Of a stretch of 64,000 nt of DNA, positions 1 to 11,680 are shown piece by piece (position 1 is the first letter of the stretch; every line of letters starts with the position of its first letter). Source of the stretch: Paraspadella gotoi (lineage: Eukaryota; Chaetognatha); contig CM119266.1 in the NCBI GenBank assembly GCA_051294375.1, positions 14,731,295 to 14,795,294 of the forward strand, given 5' to 3'. The position numbers were made by a program, and so were the translations under genes. A model generated the notes under the pieces. The model saw nothing but the letters and a program-made list of their open reading frames with translations, was not told where the DNA came from and made no database searches.

Positions 1-747
1 AACGGAAGAAACAGAACATGTAAAGTTTTTATAAAAAGAAATCTACCGAGTCATTAACGGGATTGCGAGTCATCAAAAATCCATTTCGGATAAAAAGGAA
101 ATAATAAAATCAATTTTGCGAGAAAAAAAATTGGAAAGAAAGATTCTTTCTTTCTCCCCTTCTTTTTTTTCTCTCTCTCGGTCTCTCTCTGTCTCTCTTT
201 CTTTCTCCCCTTCCCCTCTCTCTCTTCCTCTCTCTCCCGCTCATGATCATTTTTTTTCTTTTCTTGTCTCTGGAAAATGAGTTTTCTGCCGTGGCTAATG
301 ACTGACGTAAGTTTTAATGCGATTTAAAATTTTCTTTTTTTTTTTAATATATAAATTATGGAAGGTATCTCAAAATCGTATTAAGATAACGATGGGTGAG
401 GGGCGAGAGTTTATTACGCGGAGGCGCGTAATTACGAGAAGATTGGTTTTCAGATATAAGGTGAGATAAAGGAAATCAAAGTAAGATTAGACCGAGAGAT
501 ATTGAGTTGAATTTCGGTTAACAAAGATAAACTATTGCAGGAATTTAAATATGTATAGTCAGCTCGTGGAGCAATGAACTGAAAGAATTTATAATCATGA
601 CTAAAAATTCCGATAAAACAAAACAAAATACAAATAAAATAAAAACAACAATTGAAATACTGGGTAACTGACATCGTGTCTCGGCGGTGTAAAATCCATA
701 TATATGACAAAGACAAAAAACAAACTAACAAAAGAGGTCGCCCTTAC
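1..747. other. AT-rich non-genic left edge
   Basis: I see no gene here. There is a pyrimidine-rich patch of CT and CTTT runs at about 141-240; the rest is AT-rich with stop codons in all frames. If the exon candidate at 748-822 on the minus strand is real, this stretch is the beginning of its downstream intron. Confidence 0.5.
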
Positions 748-822
748 CTAAGTAATCGTACATCCCGCGCCCGGCGGTGCCTGGGTTTTGGTGCATGAGG
801 CCGGCGAGAGGGAGATGGCAGT
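748..822 (-). CDS. candidate internal exon (unknown protein)
   Basis: On the minus strand a 75-nt open segment lies between a plausible acceptor (…ATGTTAG, bases 823-828) and a near-consensus donor (TTAG|GTAAGG, GT at 747-746). In the open frame it reads …LPLAGLMHQNPGTAGRGMYDYL, a complex, non-repetitive composition unlike the low-complexity peptides around it. The frame stays open upstream to about 982, but the stretch 850-960 is made of repeated GATGGC units and is less convincing. I do not recognise the family. A CpG-rich promoter-like segment lies about 400 bp upstream on this strand (1,230-1,500). The polypyrimidine tract before the acceptor is mediocre, so the left splice border is uncertain. 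Confidence 0.22.
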   Translation of the reverse strand, partial: TAISLSPASCTKTQAPPGAGCTIT

Positions 823-1229
823 CTAACATTCGGTCGGTCGGTATGGGGACCAAAGCAGGGAAGACGGCAGCTGGATGGCAGAGAGATGGCGAAGATTTGT
901 CAAGATGGCAGAGATGATGGAAGTGGCGAACGCGGAAGATGTCAAAGCACAAGTCAGAAATGGCGATGGAGGTCTTAGACAATAATCCGATCCGTGAGAG
1001 AATATGTTTTCTTTTGTTTTTTTAGTTTATTTTCTTTTTTTTTATTTACGTTTCTTTCGTTGTTGTTGCGTCCACTTTACAGTTTAAATATTCTACAAGA
1101 AGAAGCCTAGTGTCTGTGAGGGGCGGCGACTCGAAAATTAACATTGTTGGTTTTTATTAGTAGGGTTTGTTGAAATGGAGCAGGGAGCCGGAGCTTCTTT
1201 TTAAAATTGCTATGATAAAAAATAAAGTG

Positions 1230-1500
1230 GCGTCGAAATGACAAAAGGGCAACGTCGATTTGACGCGCGACGTCACGCACGTAAAAGACGTCGCTGGTGG
1301 GACGCCAGGAAAAAAAAAACGTCGGAAGCGGTTGACGTCGTCGTCGTCCTCGGCGGCGGCGGCGGCGTCTTCGGGCGGGGAAGGAAGTCAGCTGATTTGA
1401 GAACGCGCCAGATCGCGTCGCGAGGGAAGGCGCGAGGCTGGCTTCCCCGACGACGTCACGGAGCGAGATCCTCAACGTCGACCAATCCGAGGGCGAGATT
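1230..1500. promoter_or_regulatory. CpG-rich promoter-like segment with CRE-like and CCAAT boxes
   Basis: This block is much richer in CG dinucleotides than its AT-rich surroundings. It contains two GACGTCAC sites (1269-1276 and 1452-1459), one TGACGTCG (1333-1340), further ACGTC cores and a CCAAT pentamer (1482-1486). GACGTCA-type sites are bound by CREB/ATF factors and CCAAT by NF-Y in animals; that these sites are used here is inference. It could serve the minus-strand exon candidate at 748-822 or an unseen plus-strand transcript. Part of the GACGTC count may simply reflect the (CGA)n/(CGT)n microsatellite habit of this window. Confidence 0.25.
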
Positions 1501-1527
1501 CGGGTTTTTTACGCCGAGGAAAGGAGA

Positions 1528-1627
<100 letters not shown>

Positions 1628-1928
1628 AAAGGAGAAAAAAAGGTGTGAGAGATTGTTTCGTGTTTGCGTATTTTTTTCACCGACGTCGATCTACTTTTTA
1701 TCGTCCTTTTTTTTTAAACGTGTCTCGCGAAAAGACGAGCGATGTAGAAGAAAAAGAGGGAGAGGGAGATATAGAGAGAGAGACACTCTCCGTATTTTTG
1801 TCGTCAAATATTCAACGATTCCACGATTTAGCGATTCGAGGATCGCTGGCGAGGAAAACTCGGAGCTCACGAACGGCGGTTGGCGTAGAGTGACGTGGCA
1901 AAGTGGCCGTAGCGGAATATCGTGGCGT

Positions 1929-1940
1929 AAAAAAAAAAAA

Positions 1941-2037
<97 letters not shown>
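1929..2037. repeat. poly-A followed by (GA)n
   Basis: A run of about 20 A residues passes directly into a GA repeat broken by a few GG or AA steps. The A-to-GA junction suggests slippage-driven growth. Confidence 0.95.
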
Positions 2038-2485
2038 AATAGTGCGAGTAGTTGTGTGGTTTTTTTTTCGGTGTAGAATTTGCGCCCAAATTCGGTTATA
2101 TTCGTTTCTTTGAGAAGACAAAAAGGGGAAAAAGTGAGATTAATATCGAAAAAATTAATAACAGGAGAAATAACACAGATATCGAAAAGAAAGAAAAAAA
2201 ATTCCAAATTTCCCCTTCGATCCCGCGACCTCCCAGAAATAAAAACGAAAGAAGTTCGTTTGACCGAAGGCTAAAAAGAAAAATTCGAATTTCGTCGTGA
2301 GAAAAAATCAAAATCAAAATCGAATTCGATCAAAAATTTATTTTCTTTTTATTCTTTTTTTTTTCATTTGAAATTTTGTTTTTTTGTGGGCGAGGACTTT
2401 TTTCGAGGAAGGGCGACGATGAAAAAAAAATATCTGTGAAAAATCCTCTGGTCGAATTTCGCGCGTGAAATTAAAGACGAAAAAA

Positions 2486-2495
2486 NNNNNNNNNN
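2486..2495. other. assembly gap (10 N)
   Basis: Ten N separate an A-rich end from a CT repeat (2507-2524). Two other gaps in the window, 5729-5738 and 48711-48720, have the same nominal length. Confidence 0.99.
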
Positions 2496-2607
2496 GGAGA
2501 CGAGCTCTCTCTCTCTCTCTCTCTTTCTTTTTTCGTCCGGGGGAAGCCGTCCTACGATTAAAGCTGCTGCCGTTATCATGTCTCGGGACAGCAAGAGCTT
2601 TGAAACG

Positions 2608-2610
<3 letters not shown>

Positions 2611-2646
<36 letters not shown>

Positions 2647-2650
2647 AGAG

Positions 2651-2700
<50 letters not shown>
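2611..2700. repeat. interrupted (GA)n microsatellite
   Basis: The GA repeat is interrupted by AA and GG steps. It is followed at 2745-2830 by a degenerate CGA-rich tract. Confidence 0.95.
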
Positions 2701-3324
2701 GGAGTAAGTGAAAAAAAAACAACAACACTGTCTACGGATAAGCGAGCCGACGACGTTGTCGACGACGACGGGCGAGCCGCGACGAAAAACGACGACGAGA
2801 CGATGAGGACGACGAAGACGACGACGAAACCTCAACGCATCGACGAGAGGAGGAAGAGTGGATGGAGGAAGAGGAAAGAACACTCTTCTGTTTGAGCAGA
2901 GAGAGAGAGACGAGAGAGTCAGAGAGAGATAGAGAGAGAGCTTGAAATGGGCCCCCTTTTTTTTCAAGGAAATAAAATTGCGAGCAGAGCACAAACACTT
3001 CCAGGATTCTGGGAGGAGAATTTTTAACTTGAAGAGGAAATGTAAATAAGACGAGGGAAGTAATGTAAAGAGGAATCAAGTCTTCTTTGGATGTTTGTAT
3101 GGCGTATATATCGTTTATATAAAATTGCACGCTTACGTTTTGAAGGAGAAGACGATGAATCAAAAAACCAAAGTGGATGACGAAATTTTTTTGAAGTCAT
3201 CCTTACGACGGGAAATATAACATCGAGTTAACGAAAAGAAAAAGTCAGACAAAGTAAAACTAATAAGAATGGAAAAAAAAGGATAAGAAAAGAATACAAA
3301 AAGAAAATGAGCCCAGATGGCGAA

Positions 3325-3326
<2 letters not shown>

Positions 3327-3383
<57 letters not shown>
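3327..3383. repeat. (GA)n microsatellite
   Basis: Pure GA run of about 28 units. The 3,384-3,600 stretch after it is AT-rich, with no gene. Confidence 0.96.
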
Positions 3384-3386
<3 letters not shown>

Positions 3387-3625
3387 CTCTTATTTAGAAA
3401 CTCTTTAAAATTAGTTGTGTTCAATATCCTTGAATTCGTATTCTCAAAAAATGCAGTCTTCTCTTTTCTTCTCCATCTTCTTCTCTCGTCTTTCGCGCCC
3501 AAAAAGGAGAAAAAAAAGTATGAAACTAAGAGAGGGAGGATCGGGGCTTCAGTTTTCTTTATTATATTGAAATCCGATAAAAGAGATTTTTGTGTGTAAA
3601 TGGATATCGACGCGGATAGGGAGGT

Positions 3626-3657
3626 GGGGTGTGTGGGGTGAGTGGGGTGTGTGGGGG
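3626..3657 (+). other. G-quadruplex-forming motif with three 5-nt loops
   Basis: Four G tracts of at least four (3626-3629, 3635-3638, 3644-3647, 3653-3657) are separated by three loops of exactly 5 nt (TGTGT, TGAGT, TGTGT). This satisfies the standard intramolecular G-quadruplex pattern. It lies in otherwise AT-rich sequence, and the unit is a 9-bp tandem repeat of the form GGGGTGTGT. Confidence 0.7.
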
Positions 3658-4681
3658 TGTAAAGAAGGGAACCAAGTTCTGCGAATGATAGGTTTTAGTA
3701 GGGGTGTCTGTCTATACATTATATATATTGTATAATAAGAATTACTTCGATATGAAAATTTTAATTGCAGTTGTCATGTTACATGGTGATTTTATGATTT
3801 TTTAATGCGTGAAACCGTAATTTCGAGAACCCTATTTGGATTCAGCCCTTTCATATTATATGAAACCACCTATTTACTAATTTTCGGATTAGTTAGTCAG
3901 TCATTAGTCAATCCGATAGTCAGGCAATCAGGCAGTCACTCAGTCAATCCAAAAAAAAAACGAAAAAAGAAAGTTTGCATCACGCTTTCTCGCGAAATTC
4001 ACCGAGTCAAAGAAAATAGTTTTAAAGGTGAAGAGACAAATCGATGGCCAAAAAAAAAGGCTTCGATTTGAGATTCGATTTTGTGTCACCCAAGACAAAA
4101 AAAAAGGAAAAAAAGGAGCCAAAGGAAAAAGAAAATAAGTCAGAATGGAAAAATGGAAAACATTCGCGGAGACGCGAAAGAATGCGAGGAAAAGAAGGAA
4201 AAGTGGTCTTATTTGTTTAGGGAGAAATGTCTCTCTCTTTACTTAGTTCGGTTTTTTATTTGAATATTGATTCGATAATTTCATTCAGAATTTATTATCC
4301 TTTTTCAAAAAAACTTTTAATGGCATTCTAAATTAAACTTTAAAAAAAAATTGCTTCAACTACATTTTTTTTATTGGTTTTCGTGAGTTACTTTCTTGTT
4401 TTTTTTCCCTTATTATTTGACTTTAATAGTCTGTTTTTTTTTTGGCTTTATTTGTCTTAATTTGTTCTTCTTATATTTTCTATGTAACCTCTTTTATTTT
4501 AATTTTATATTTCGGCTTTATTTTTCTTTCTCCTATTTTCCCTCTTTCTTTTTCCCCCTTTCTCTCAACTTCCTTCATCCCTCTGTTTTTCATTTTCTCC
4601 CCACTTTGTTTTTTCTTTCTGGGGACGAGATGAAAGAATAACAAAAGGAGGCAGAAAAATAAACTCAGGCCTCGAGTTTTT

Positions 4682-4767
4682 ATGTTATTAATGTTTAACT
4701 GCTTCTTGTTGACATTTTTGCGAGTAGCAGCTGATGACGAAGGAAGAAAAAAGGACGAAGACGACGA

Positions 4768-4799
<32 letters not shown>

Positions 4800-5038
4800 A
4801 TCCTTGCCTCGAACGACAAAGCTCTTATGAATTATTGCGTCTTAATTTCGAGAATCGAAGGAGTTTTTGTTTGCGTCTAAATGTTTTTAGGTGGATTGAA
4901 TCGTGTCGACTCGAAAAGCTGACGACGATGACGACGATAACGATAACGACGACAGAAATGAAGATAATTGACGAAATTAAACTGGCATACACTGCAATTT
5001 ATTCTTTTTTTTTTGTTCCGAATGTAATTTCGAAATGA
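4682..5038 (+). CDS. candidate small ORF with signal-like N-terminus and Asp tract
   Basis: An ATG-started frame of 118 codons. The first 17 residues (MLLMFNCFLLTFLRVAA) are hydrophobic and could be a signal peptide; they are followed by DDEGRKKDE and an uninterrupted tract of about 14 Asp encoded by a GAC/GAT microsatellite (about 4757-4800). The middle part has three Cys and mixed composition (…PCLERQSSYELLRLNFENRR…); a second microsatellite (ACG)n is read as poly-Thr near residue 80. I recognise no domain. Two microsatellites lie inside the frame, so the ORF may be fortuitous. A secreted acidic peptide is the alternative. Confidence 0.18.
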
Positions 5039-5044
5039 AAGGCT

Positions 5045-5055
5045 CTCTTCTCTCT

Positions 5056-5115
<60 letters not shown>
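5045..5115. repeat. (CT)n microsatellite
   Basis: CT run with one TC phase break near 5075. It begins just after the stop codon of the Asp-tract ORF. Confidence 0.96.
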
Positions 5116-5120
<5 letters not shown>

Positions 5121-5696
5121 CGAGAGAGCGTTTTTGTTAATTTCAAACGACCCTCAAAGGTTCAATCATCGACGCTTAAGAATAGAAAGAAACTGGTTTC
5201 AATTAAAAAAGTTATTTGTTTAAGATATTTTTAGTTAATTACGACTTTAATTAAGAAGTAAGAATGCTATTGATTAGCTCTTACTTGTCTAATAAAAATT
5301 GGGACAGAAACTGGAGCTGACTTTTTCGGGTTTTGATTTTCTCTGAGTTGTGGCTTACTAAATTTTCATTATGTCGCTTTTGCCAACACCATCTTACGGC
5401 CCAAACCGAATGCGTAATTTCGAACAAAATCTCGCATCTCAATTTTGTGCCCCAAAATTTTCCCCTTCGTTTTTTTTCCCCATCAATTTTATCGACCTGA
5501 AAGAAAAAAAAATCTTCGTTTCAATTCCCTCGCATCCGGTAATTCGGATATTGTTATCTCTTCCTATTCCTCCCCTTAAAAAAAAAAGATAGAAATTTGG
5601 TTTTTGGAGAGAGAAAAAAAAAGGAAGAAATGTCAAAATTTGAGGATTTAGAATCCACCTGAGGCGAATCCGAGCAGAAATTTGCGTGTTTACAAT

Positions 5697-5756
5697 TCGC
5701 CCGACGACGACGACGAAAACGAGGACGANNNNNNNNNNGACGACGACGATGATTAC
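5697..5756. repeat. (CGA)n tract containing a 10-N gap
   Basis: CGA/GAC trinucleotides flank ten N at 5729-5738. The same trinucleotide recurs at 5820-5850, so the gap probably reflects assembly failure in this repeat. Confidence 0.9.
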
Positions 5757-5950
5757 GACTGAAACCGCGGATCAAAGACAGTAAAAATTCATCATCCGTT
5801 CGAATGAAATACGGCCGTGTATACGACAATGACGACGACGAACGACGACGGAGACGAATGATAACGACGGCGCAGATGAAGACGATGACGTCAAAAACGG
5901 GGCGAAGGACGAACGCTCAAGCTTCGGCGTTATCACCGACGATAGACGTT

Positions 5951-5982
5951 ACAGATATCGCTACAGATATCGCTACAGATGA
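5951..5982. repeat. 12-bp short tandem repeat
   Basis: The unit CTACAGATATCG is repeated with slight variation nearly three times. Each complete copy contains the palindrome GATATC. Confidence 0.85.
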
Positions 5983-7542
5983 TGCCTCAACATTTTTTTT
6001 TATAAATTGCTGCTATTAAAGTTTCGATGTTTATCTGGGTTTAAATCGCCCGCCCACGGAGCTTAAACAGTCGGACAGTTCGACGGAGTCAGGGACAAAA
6101 ATATAATGAAATATGTATTATAATTCAATTTGAATAAAGCAGAAACGACAATAACGGAAGAATTATAGGATTTAGTCGATGATTCGATGAACGAAATCCG
6201 ATCGTTGCTTCGAGAAATGGATGAACTCAATAATTGACCGTGACACAAATTAACTGACGTACGGATGAAGTGCCCATCGACGGGGAAAAACGGACATTCC
6301 GACATATGGACGAGGAACGGTTGAAAAAGAACACTGAAACATTTCATTAGCGAAAATCTTTAACGTTGGATAAAAATACGTTGTCAGACGGAACCCATAT
6401 ACGGTATTAATATTTTAGAACAGTATAGTATAATAATGTATAAATATTAAACGTATCCATGATCTGAAGTTTCCAGACTCAAAAAAAAGTAATGTCGAAG
6501 AGATTATTGATGTCCTCGTCGAACTGTTTGATCGATGAGCGATTGCGGTTCCTCCGTCAGAGATGGACGAAGATCACGAAGAAGAAAGGGAGGTGGAGAG
6601 GAAGATAAAGAGAGAGGGGATGAAAGATAGAATGGGTATTAGAGAGAGAGAGAGGGGACCTCGTTTCAACCACGTGCGCGACTGGTCACAGTGGTCAGGG
6701 GGTAATTGGTAAACGAATGACTCTTTAACGGAGACGAAGGGGGGGAGGTGAATGACTTTGGGAGGAGGGGAGGGGGAAATGAGGTGGAAGAGTGAGTAGG
6801 GGTGGGGTTTAGGGAGGGTGGTGGAATAGGAGAAGATTGAGTCGACTCACTCGATGGTCAACAAGACGACGATTTAAGTCGGCAACCTGGCGGGAATGCG
6901 ATTCCAGAAAAGGAGTAGGACCTTCCCTTTTTTTCCCTCTTTTCTCTGTCGCCTTCCATTTTTTTTCCTTCGATTCCCCACCCCTTTCTCTCTTCACCAT
7001 CGCGCATCCATTCCATTCGGCTTTCACCCACGCCCCATCGCTCCCACCCCCCCTCGACCCACGCTCTCCAAAGCATCCGAGTTGAGCGGAAAATCTTCGC
7101 GGTTCTCATCCATATGTAAATTCAATTACTGACGAACTTGTCATCGTCGTCGTCGTCGTCGTTGTCCCGCGCTTTCGTTGTCATAGGCCAGGGTAAATCG
7201 GGGGACAAATGAGCAAATAAAAATAAATAAAGTATAATAAAATATCCAGAAAAACGGAGGAAACTGCAAACAACTGTAAACACTGGACTGACTAAAATAA
7301 ACGAAACAGCCAGAAAGACGACGCTGAAAGAAACTTCAATTATAATAATGACGATAATAAAGAGCTAAAATAACTTTTGATTGTAGTAAATAAAACAATA
7401 CCATGTCTAGTGACGTTGTTTTTTTCCCAATCGATCAAATTTTAAAAATCAGTCCAACGGCAACAACGACGACGACGAAATCAACAAATCGGTGAACTTA
7501 ATCTATGAGGTTGTTGTATATTCTATACCCGGAGGAGCGGGA

Positions 7543-7577
7543 CGAGGATGAGGAGGATGAGGAGGATGAGGAGGATG
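7543..7577. repeat. (GAGGAT)n hexanucleotide repeat
   Basis: About five to six tandem GAGGAT/GAGGAC units lie in a G-rich stretch just before the second G-quadruplex motif. Confidence 0.85.
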
Positions 7578-7605
7578 CGCGGGCGGAATAAGAGAACGTG
7601 TAAAT

Positions 7606-7632
7606 GGGTGAGGGGGCGAAATGGGTGAGGGG
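7606..7632 (+). other. second G-quadruplex-forming motif
   Basis: G runs at 7606-7608, 7612-7616, 7623-7625 and 7629-7632 are separated by loops TGA, CGAAAT and TGA. The arrangement is a 17-bp near duplication, GGGTGAGGGG twice. Confidence 0.6.
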
Positions 7633-7826
7633 TGTTGGATGTGAAGCGTGACGGTGGTGTAACGCAACCGGGTCAAGATGAATCTCTCAATTGTTGCGAG
7701 TCAACGATGAAGAATTTCTCTTTTTTCAATCGAGAATTTCGAGGTGAATTTATTCCGCGCCAGACCAAGAACCGAATAAGGACAAGACCTGATCCAGGCC
7801 ATCGGGATGCCTGAGCGAGACTTTGA

Positions 7827-7835
7827 CCAAGGTCA
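7827..7835 (+). promoter_or_regulatory. possible FTZ-F1/Hr39 nuclear-receptor site
   Basis: CCAAGGTCA matches the insect monomeric nuclear-receptor consensus YCAAGGYCR exactly, and with the preceding bases forms an everted pair TGACC-AA-GGTCA (7824-7835). A single 9-bp match is expected by chance in a window this size, so it is a pointer only. Confidence 0.15.
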
Positions 7836-8280
7836 CACGATGACCAGGCAATGACTTTGGGCCGCCTACTCGAACCTTAACTCGTCCCATGAGTAAATTA
7901 TGGTAATGGTCCAAAAAAAAAAAAATAGATGAGAATGAAGGTAAAAGGCGTCGCCTACGCAGAAAAAAAAAAAAACGAATTATAAGTTTTCCGCGGTTTA
8001 AAAGACTTGTTTAACATCAGAATCGAGTTTAAGCTTTGCGAAAAACTTTAGGGACATGTTTTCCGCAGATCCGTCAAGTAACTGCCGCGCATCTGCCGCA
8101 TATCCGCAGCATATCCGCCGCACACCCGAAACGCATCCTGAGAGTGGCTTCTGTCTCTAAATTTTCGGAATTACCCGAGCCTCGAAATTTCCGCGCCTTT
8201 AAAAAAGTTTATTTCGATCAACTTTCCCTCAAAAATGAAAAAAACTATCGATATATGATATTCGGACGAAAGCAGAAACG

Positions 8281-8355
8281 CCCTCGACGGCGACGACGGC
8301 GACGACGACGACAACGACGAAGCGGAGAAAATCCGACGACGATGACGACGACGAA
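8281..8355. repeat. degenerate (CGA)n tract
   Basis: CGACGG/CGACGA units encode poly-Arg in one frame. The overlapping plus-strand open frame (8036-8389) has no ATG at its start, and I regard it as spurious. Confidence 0.9.
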
Positions 8356-8444
8356 ATATAAGACCAAGAGGCACAAAGAGATCCCATAAAATCCTATTTT
8401 CATGTTAATGGAATTTCGGAATGAAATATTTGATGTGGAGTGAA

Positions 8445-8446
<2 letters not shown>

Positions 8447-8527
<81 letters not shown>
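8447..8527. repeat. (GA)n microsatellite
   Basis: Uninterrupted GA run of about 40 units. 8,528-9,109 is AT-rich with no gene. Confidence 0.97.
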
Positions 8528-8531
<4 letters not shown>

Positions 8532-9106
8532 AAAAGGAGAGATTTTTAGGGAAGGACAAACTTTTTCATTTTCCTGAATCACGAGTTTATGATAATGAAC
8601 TTAATTTAAACTGAACTCGAAACGAAGTTTTTTTTCTAAATCTCAAAGTGAAATTAAAAAAAATGAAATTTTTTTTTTCAGATGCCAAAGAAAAAAAATT
8701 GACTAAATATATTAAAATATTTGGCAAAAAAAAAATAAAGACGCGAAGTTCGAATTTCCCCACGCCCATCGTTTGCGCTTCTTCAAGATATGCGAACAAG
8801 TTATGCGAACAAGTTTCCAAATGCAGGCGGAGAGAAACGGAGATGAATAAAACATCAGCTTCGGATAATTAAAATAAAAAAAAAAAGTCGCCCAGGAGCG
8901 AATCTTTCGCCTCCGAGAGCGCGAGAAAGGATGGGAAAACCAATGTATATTAACGTTGTATGGAGCCTGTCTAAGTAGGACCACTACTAAACGTTTATAA
9001 AACTCTTATAACTAATTATAGTTTATCTTTTTTTATCTTGTTAGATCTTTGTTCTCACGGAGAAAGGACCCGACGGACGATTGAATCGCAAAATGTAAAA
9101 TGCGAT

Positions 9107-9228
<122 letters not shown>

Positions 9229-9939
9229 TTCGCTTTCGTTCGTATTCAGTCGAACTCAGACGTCGTTCCTTTGTTCCAGTCAATTCCATGACCTACTTCG
9301 CTCATATAAAGCATTGATCCCCTTTGACCTCACGGCGCATGCACTCGCTATTGTTAAGATCTAAATACTACTTTATTCTAGATTACGAAAAATTTAAAAC
9401 TAAAATGTGAAAAAGGAATGATAAAATTATAAAATTCATACATTCGGGAATAAAGCCTAACTTGATTTATTTTTCTGTTTAGAATTAAAATTAAATTACG
9501 AGCTAAAATTTTTTTTCTCGTTATTCAGGAATTGCAAAAATACAAAAAAAATTAAAACTATCAAAAATCTCTATCTTCATTTAATTACATTCAATACTCG
9601 GCTTTTTAACTTGACTTTCTCCCCTCTTCTCAGATCTCACAACTCTTTCTCTCCTCCCTCACATCCACCCCACCCCACCCCGCCCTCCACCTCCTTACCC
9701 TTTGCCCCCTTCTAAGGCGGCAGCGGAGAGTGGCTGTAAAAATACGAGTTGGGTATGAGCTGAGCCAGTTTACGGCTTGGCAGAGGAACGACGTGGTCGA
9801 CGCCGGCCAGTTGTCGTTGTTGTTATTGTTCACGTTGTCCTCGCTGTCGTCGTTGTTGTTATGGTCGTTTTCGCTATTGCGTTTTTTTTTCGCGTTGTCT
9901 CAGTTGATGCCAGCGTATAGCGGTCGTTCCCATACTATA

Positions 9940-9958
9940 TACAATGTATAACATTGTA
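9940..9958. other. perfect 19-bp palindrome
   Basis: TACAATGT-ATA-ACATTGTA has 8-bp arms around a 3-base centre. No flanking terminal repeat is seen, so its role is unknown. Confidence 0.6.
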
Positions 9959-10345
9959 GACGGCCGAGTGCTATTTAAAGTTTTACAAATCCGTATTACA
10001 CATGTTAAAAATATCATCATTGACGAAACTCCGGAAGTGTTTGTTCAATAAACAATCGCAGATTCGATTCCATATAAATTTTCTTTAAAAAATAAAAAAA
10101 ATGTATGAATATAAAAAAATAAAAAATATATGAATATAGAAAATAAGTAAAAAATTGTACAAACCTATAAAAAAGTAATAAAAATTAACGCGATAAAAAT
10201 TAAAACTAATAAACAAGCAAAACGACCTTTAAAAATGTAAAGATAAAAAAAAACCAAGCAAAGAAACAAGCAAAAAGAACAAGCGCTCTTGCATGGCGAA
10301 GACTTTTTATTCACAAGTTCAGCACTTTTTTTTTCTCGTCGCTTA

Positions 10346-10459
10346 ATGGAAGCTTTTTCGTTGGTGGCGAAAGAAAATCGCGATAAGGACGACGGGGACT
10401 ACAGAAGGCCGAGACAAAGGGACTCAGAGTTGGAGATGGCTGGTCTAGACAGACTCTAG
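10346..10459 (+). CDS. 37-codon small ORF of mixed composition
   Basis: An ATG-to-TAG frame encodes a highly charged peptide (…KENRDKDDGDYRRPRQRD…) with no simple repeat. Its 3' end overlaps the perfect hairpin at 10440-10464. There is no splice or promoter evidence, and chance ORFs of this size are common. Confidence 0.1.
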   Translation: MEAFSLVAKENRDKDDGDYRRPRQRDSELEMAGLDRL

Positions 10460-10464
10460 ACCAG
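10440..10464. other. perfect 10-bp hairpin
   Basis: CTGGTCTAGA (10440-10449) and its exact complement (10455-10464) are separated by CAGAC. No T run follows, so a terminator or attenuator role is not suggested. Confidence 0.7.
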
Positions 10465-11054
10465 TTATGAGCTGGCCTTGGCTATCACTCTAGTAGTTAT
10501 TAACTGATCATAGCTGGAGAAGCTTCACCCAGTGAAACAGCTAAATATATTTGCTTAGGCTGGCAAAAAAAAAAAGCTTAAAACTTAATGTCTTTCTGTC
10601 TTTCTTCGTAACTTTCTGTCTTTGTTATCTTCCTTGTTTCTTTTTCGCTCTCTCCCTTTTATTCACCCTCTCTCCCTCTCTCGCTCTCTCCCTAAATAAG
10701 AGAGGCAATTTCTAAAAGTGCAGAAACTCATAAAAAATCTGTTTTTAGTTCCTTTAACATTTTTTTTCTTTCTGGAGTGTAGCTTCAACGGAATTTTAGT
10801 ACAAAAAGTGTTATGGCGAAAAAAAGCCTTTAGATTTAGAAATTTGATGTGATTAAGAATAGTGGGTTTTTTTTATAGGGAGGCGGGTGCTTAGCAGCGG
10901 TAGAGTTTCAGGACAAAGAAATTGTAAATAATCTCATGTTATTTAAAAAAAATCATTTACAAAGTCCCCAAATTAATTATTTTGAATCAATGAAAGAATA
11001 AATAAACGAATGAACGAAACGAAAGTGGAACCCTGGACGTGACTCGAATTAACG

Positions 11055-11120
11055 CATCGTCGGCGACGACGATGACGACGACGACAATGACGACGACATC
11101 GAGGACGACGATGGCGACTT
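11055..11120. repeat. (CGA)n tract
   Basis: Degenerate CGACGATGA units. The flanks 10,460-11,050 and 11,121-11,440 are AT-rich and non-genic. A short (GGC)n run lies at 11,260-11,280. Confidence 0.88.
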
Positions 11121-11438
11121 AAAAAAAAACCTTGTTGGTGTTTTTCCTCAAGGATACGTTTAATGGTTTCAACATCGGCGCAAAATTTAACGATAAACAT
11201 CATTTGAAGCCAGCGCCGCCGCCACGCCCCTTCACTATTTTCTTGGCGTTGGCGACTGTGGCGGCGGCGGCGGCGGCGTTTCAGCTTAGCTGCCGCTGGA
11301 ATCAACTTTTTTCTTTTTGTTTCACGAGCTGAGAGGAAAAAAATCCGAGTATAATTAACTTTACGGCTTATTAAACTTGTACGTCTTATTAAACTTTAAC
11401 GGGGAATCAGTCGTCGCCAAATCTAATAAACTGACAGA

Positions 11439-11680
11439 TCGTCGACGCTGACGTCGTCGTTAAATCGTCGTCGTCGTCGTCGTCGCCATTGTCATCAAGT
11501 CGGTCGTCGTCGTTGTCGTCGTCGTTATCGTCGTCTCCGACTTCGTAATCGTTGTCGTCGTCGTCAACATCATTTCCATGGTGAATCCATTCCGGGAATA
11601 CCCTTAACTCTTTTTTTTCAAAGACAGGAAAACCATATACGTGTTGACGACAACGTCGACGACGACGACGACTACGACGT
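11439..11680. repeat. (TCG)n tract with (ACG)n continuation
   Basis: TCGTCGTCG units run to about 11,572, and a short CGACGACG run follows at 11,655-11,678. On the minus strand the first part reads as a poly-Asp/Asn frame, which I take as repeat translation. Confidence 0.88.

Larger units (their letters stand above)
5983..8280. other. single-copy non-genic stretch
   Basis: I see no confident gene. Weak coding-like pieces are a 22-codon plus-strand segment at 6169-6237 (…MNEIRSLLREMDELNN, stop) and an open frame at 7629-7814 ending …RTRPDPGHRDA. Both lack convincing starts. GA and G-rich runs lie at 6,585-6,800, and a degenerate CCGCATATC repeat lies at about 8,060-8,125. Confidence 0.4.
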
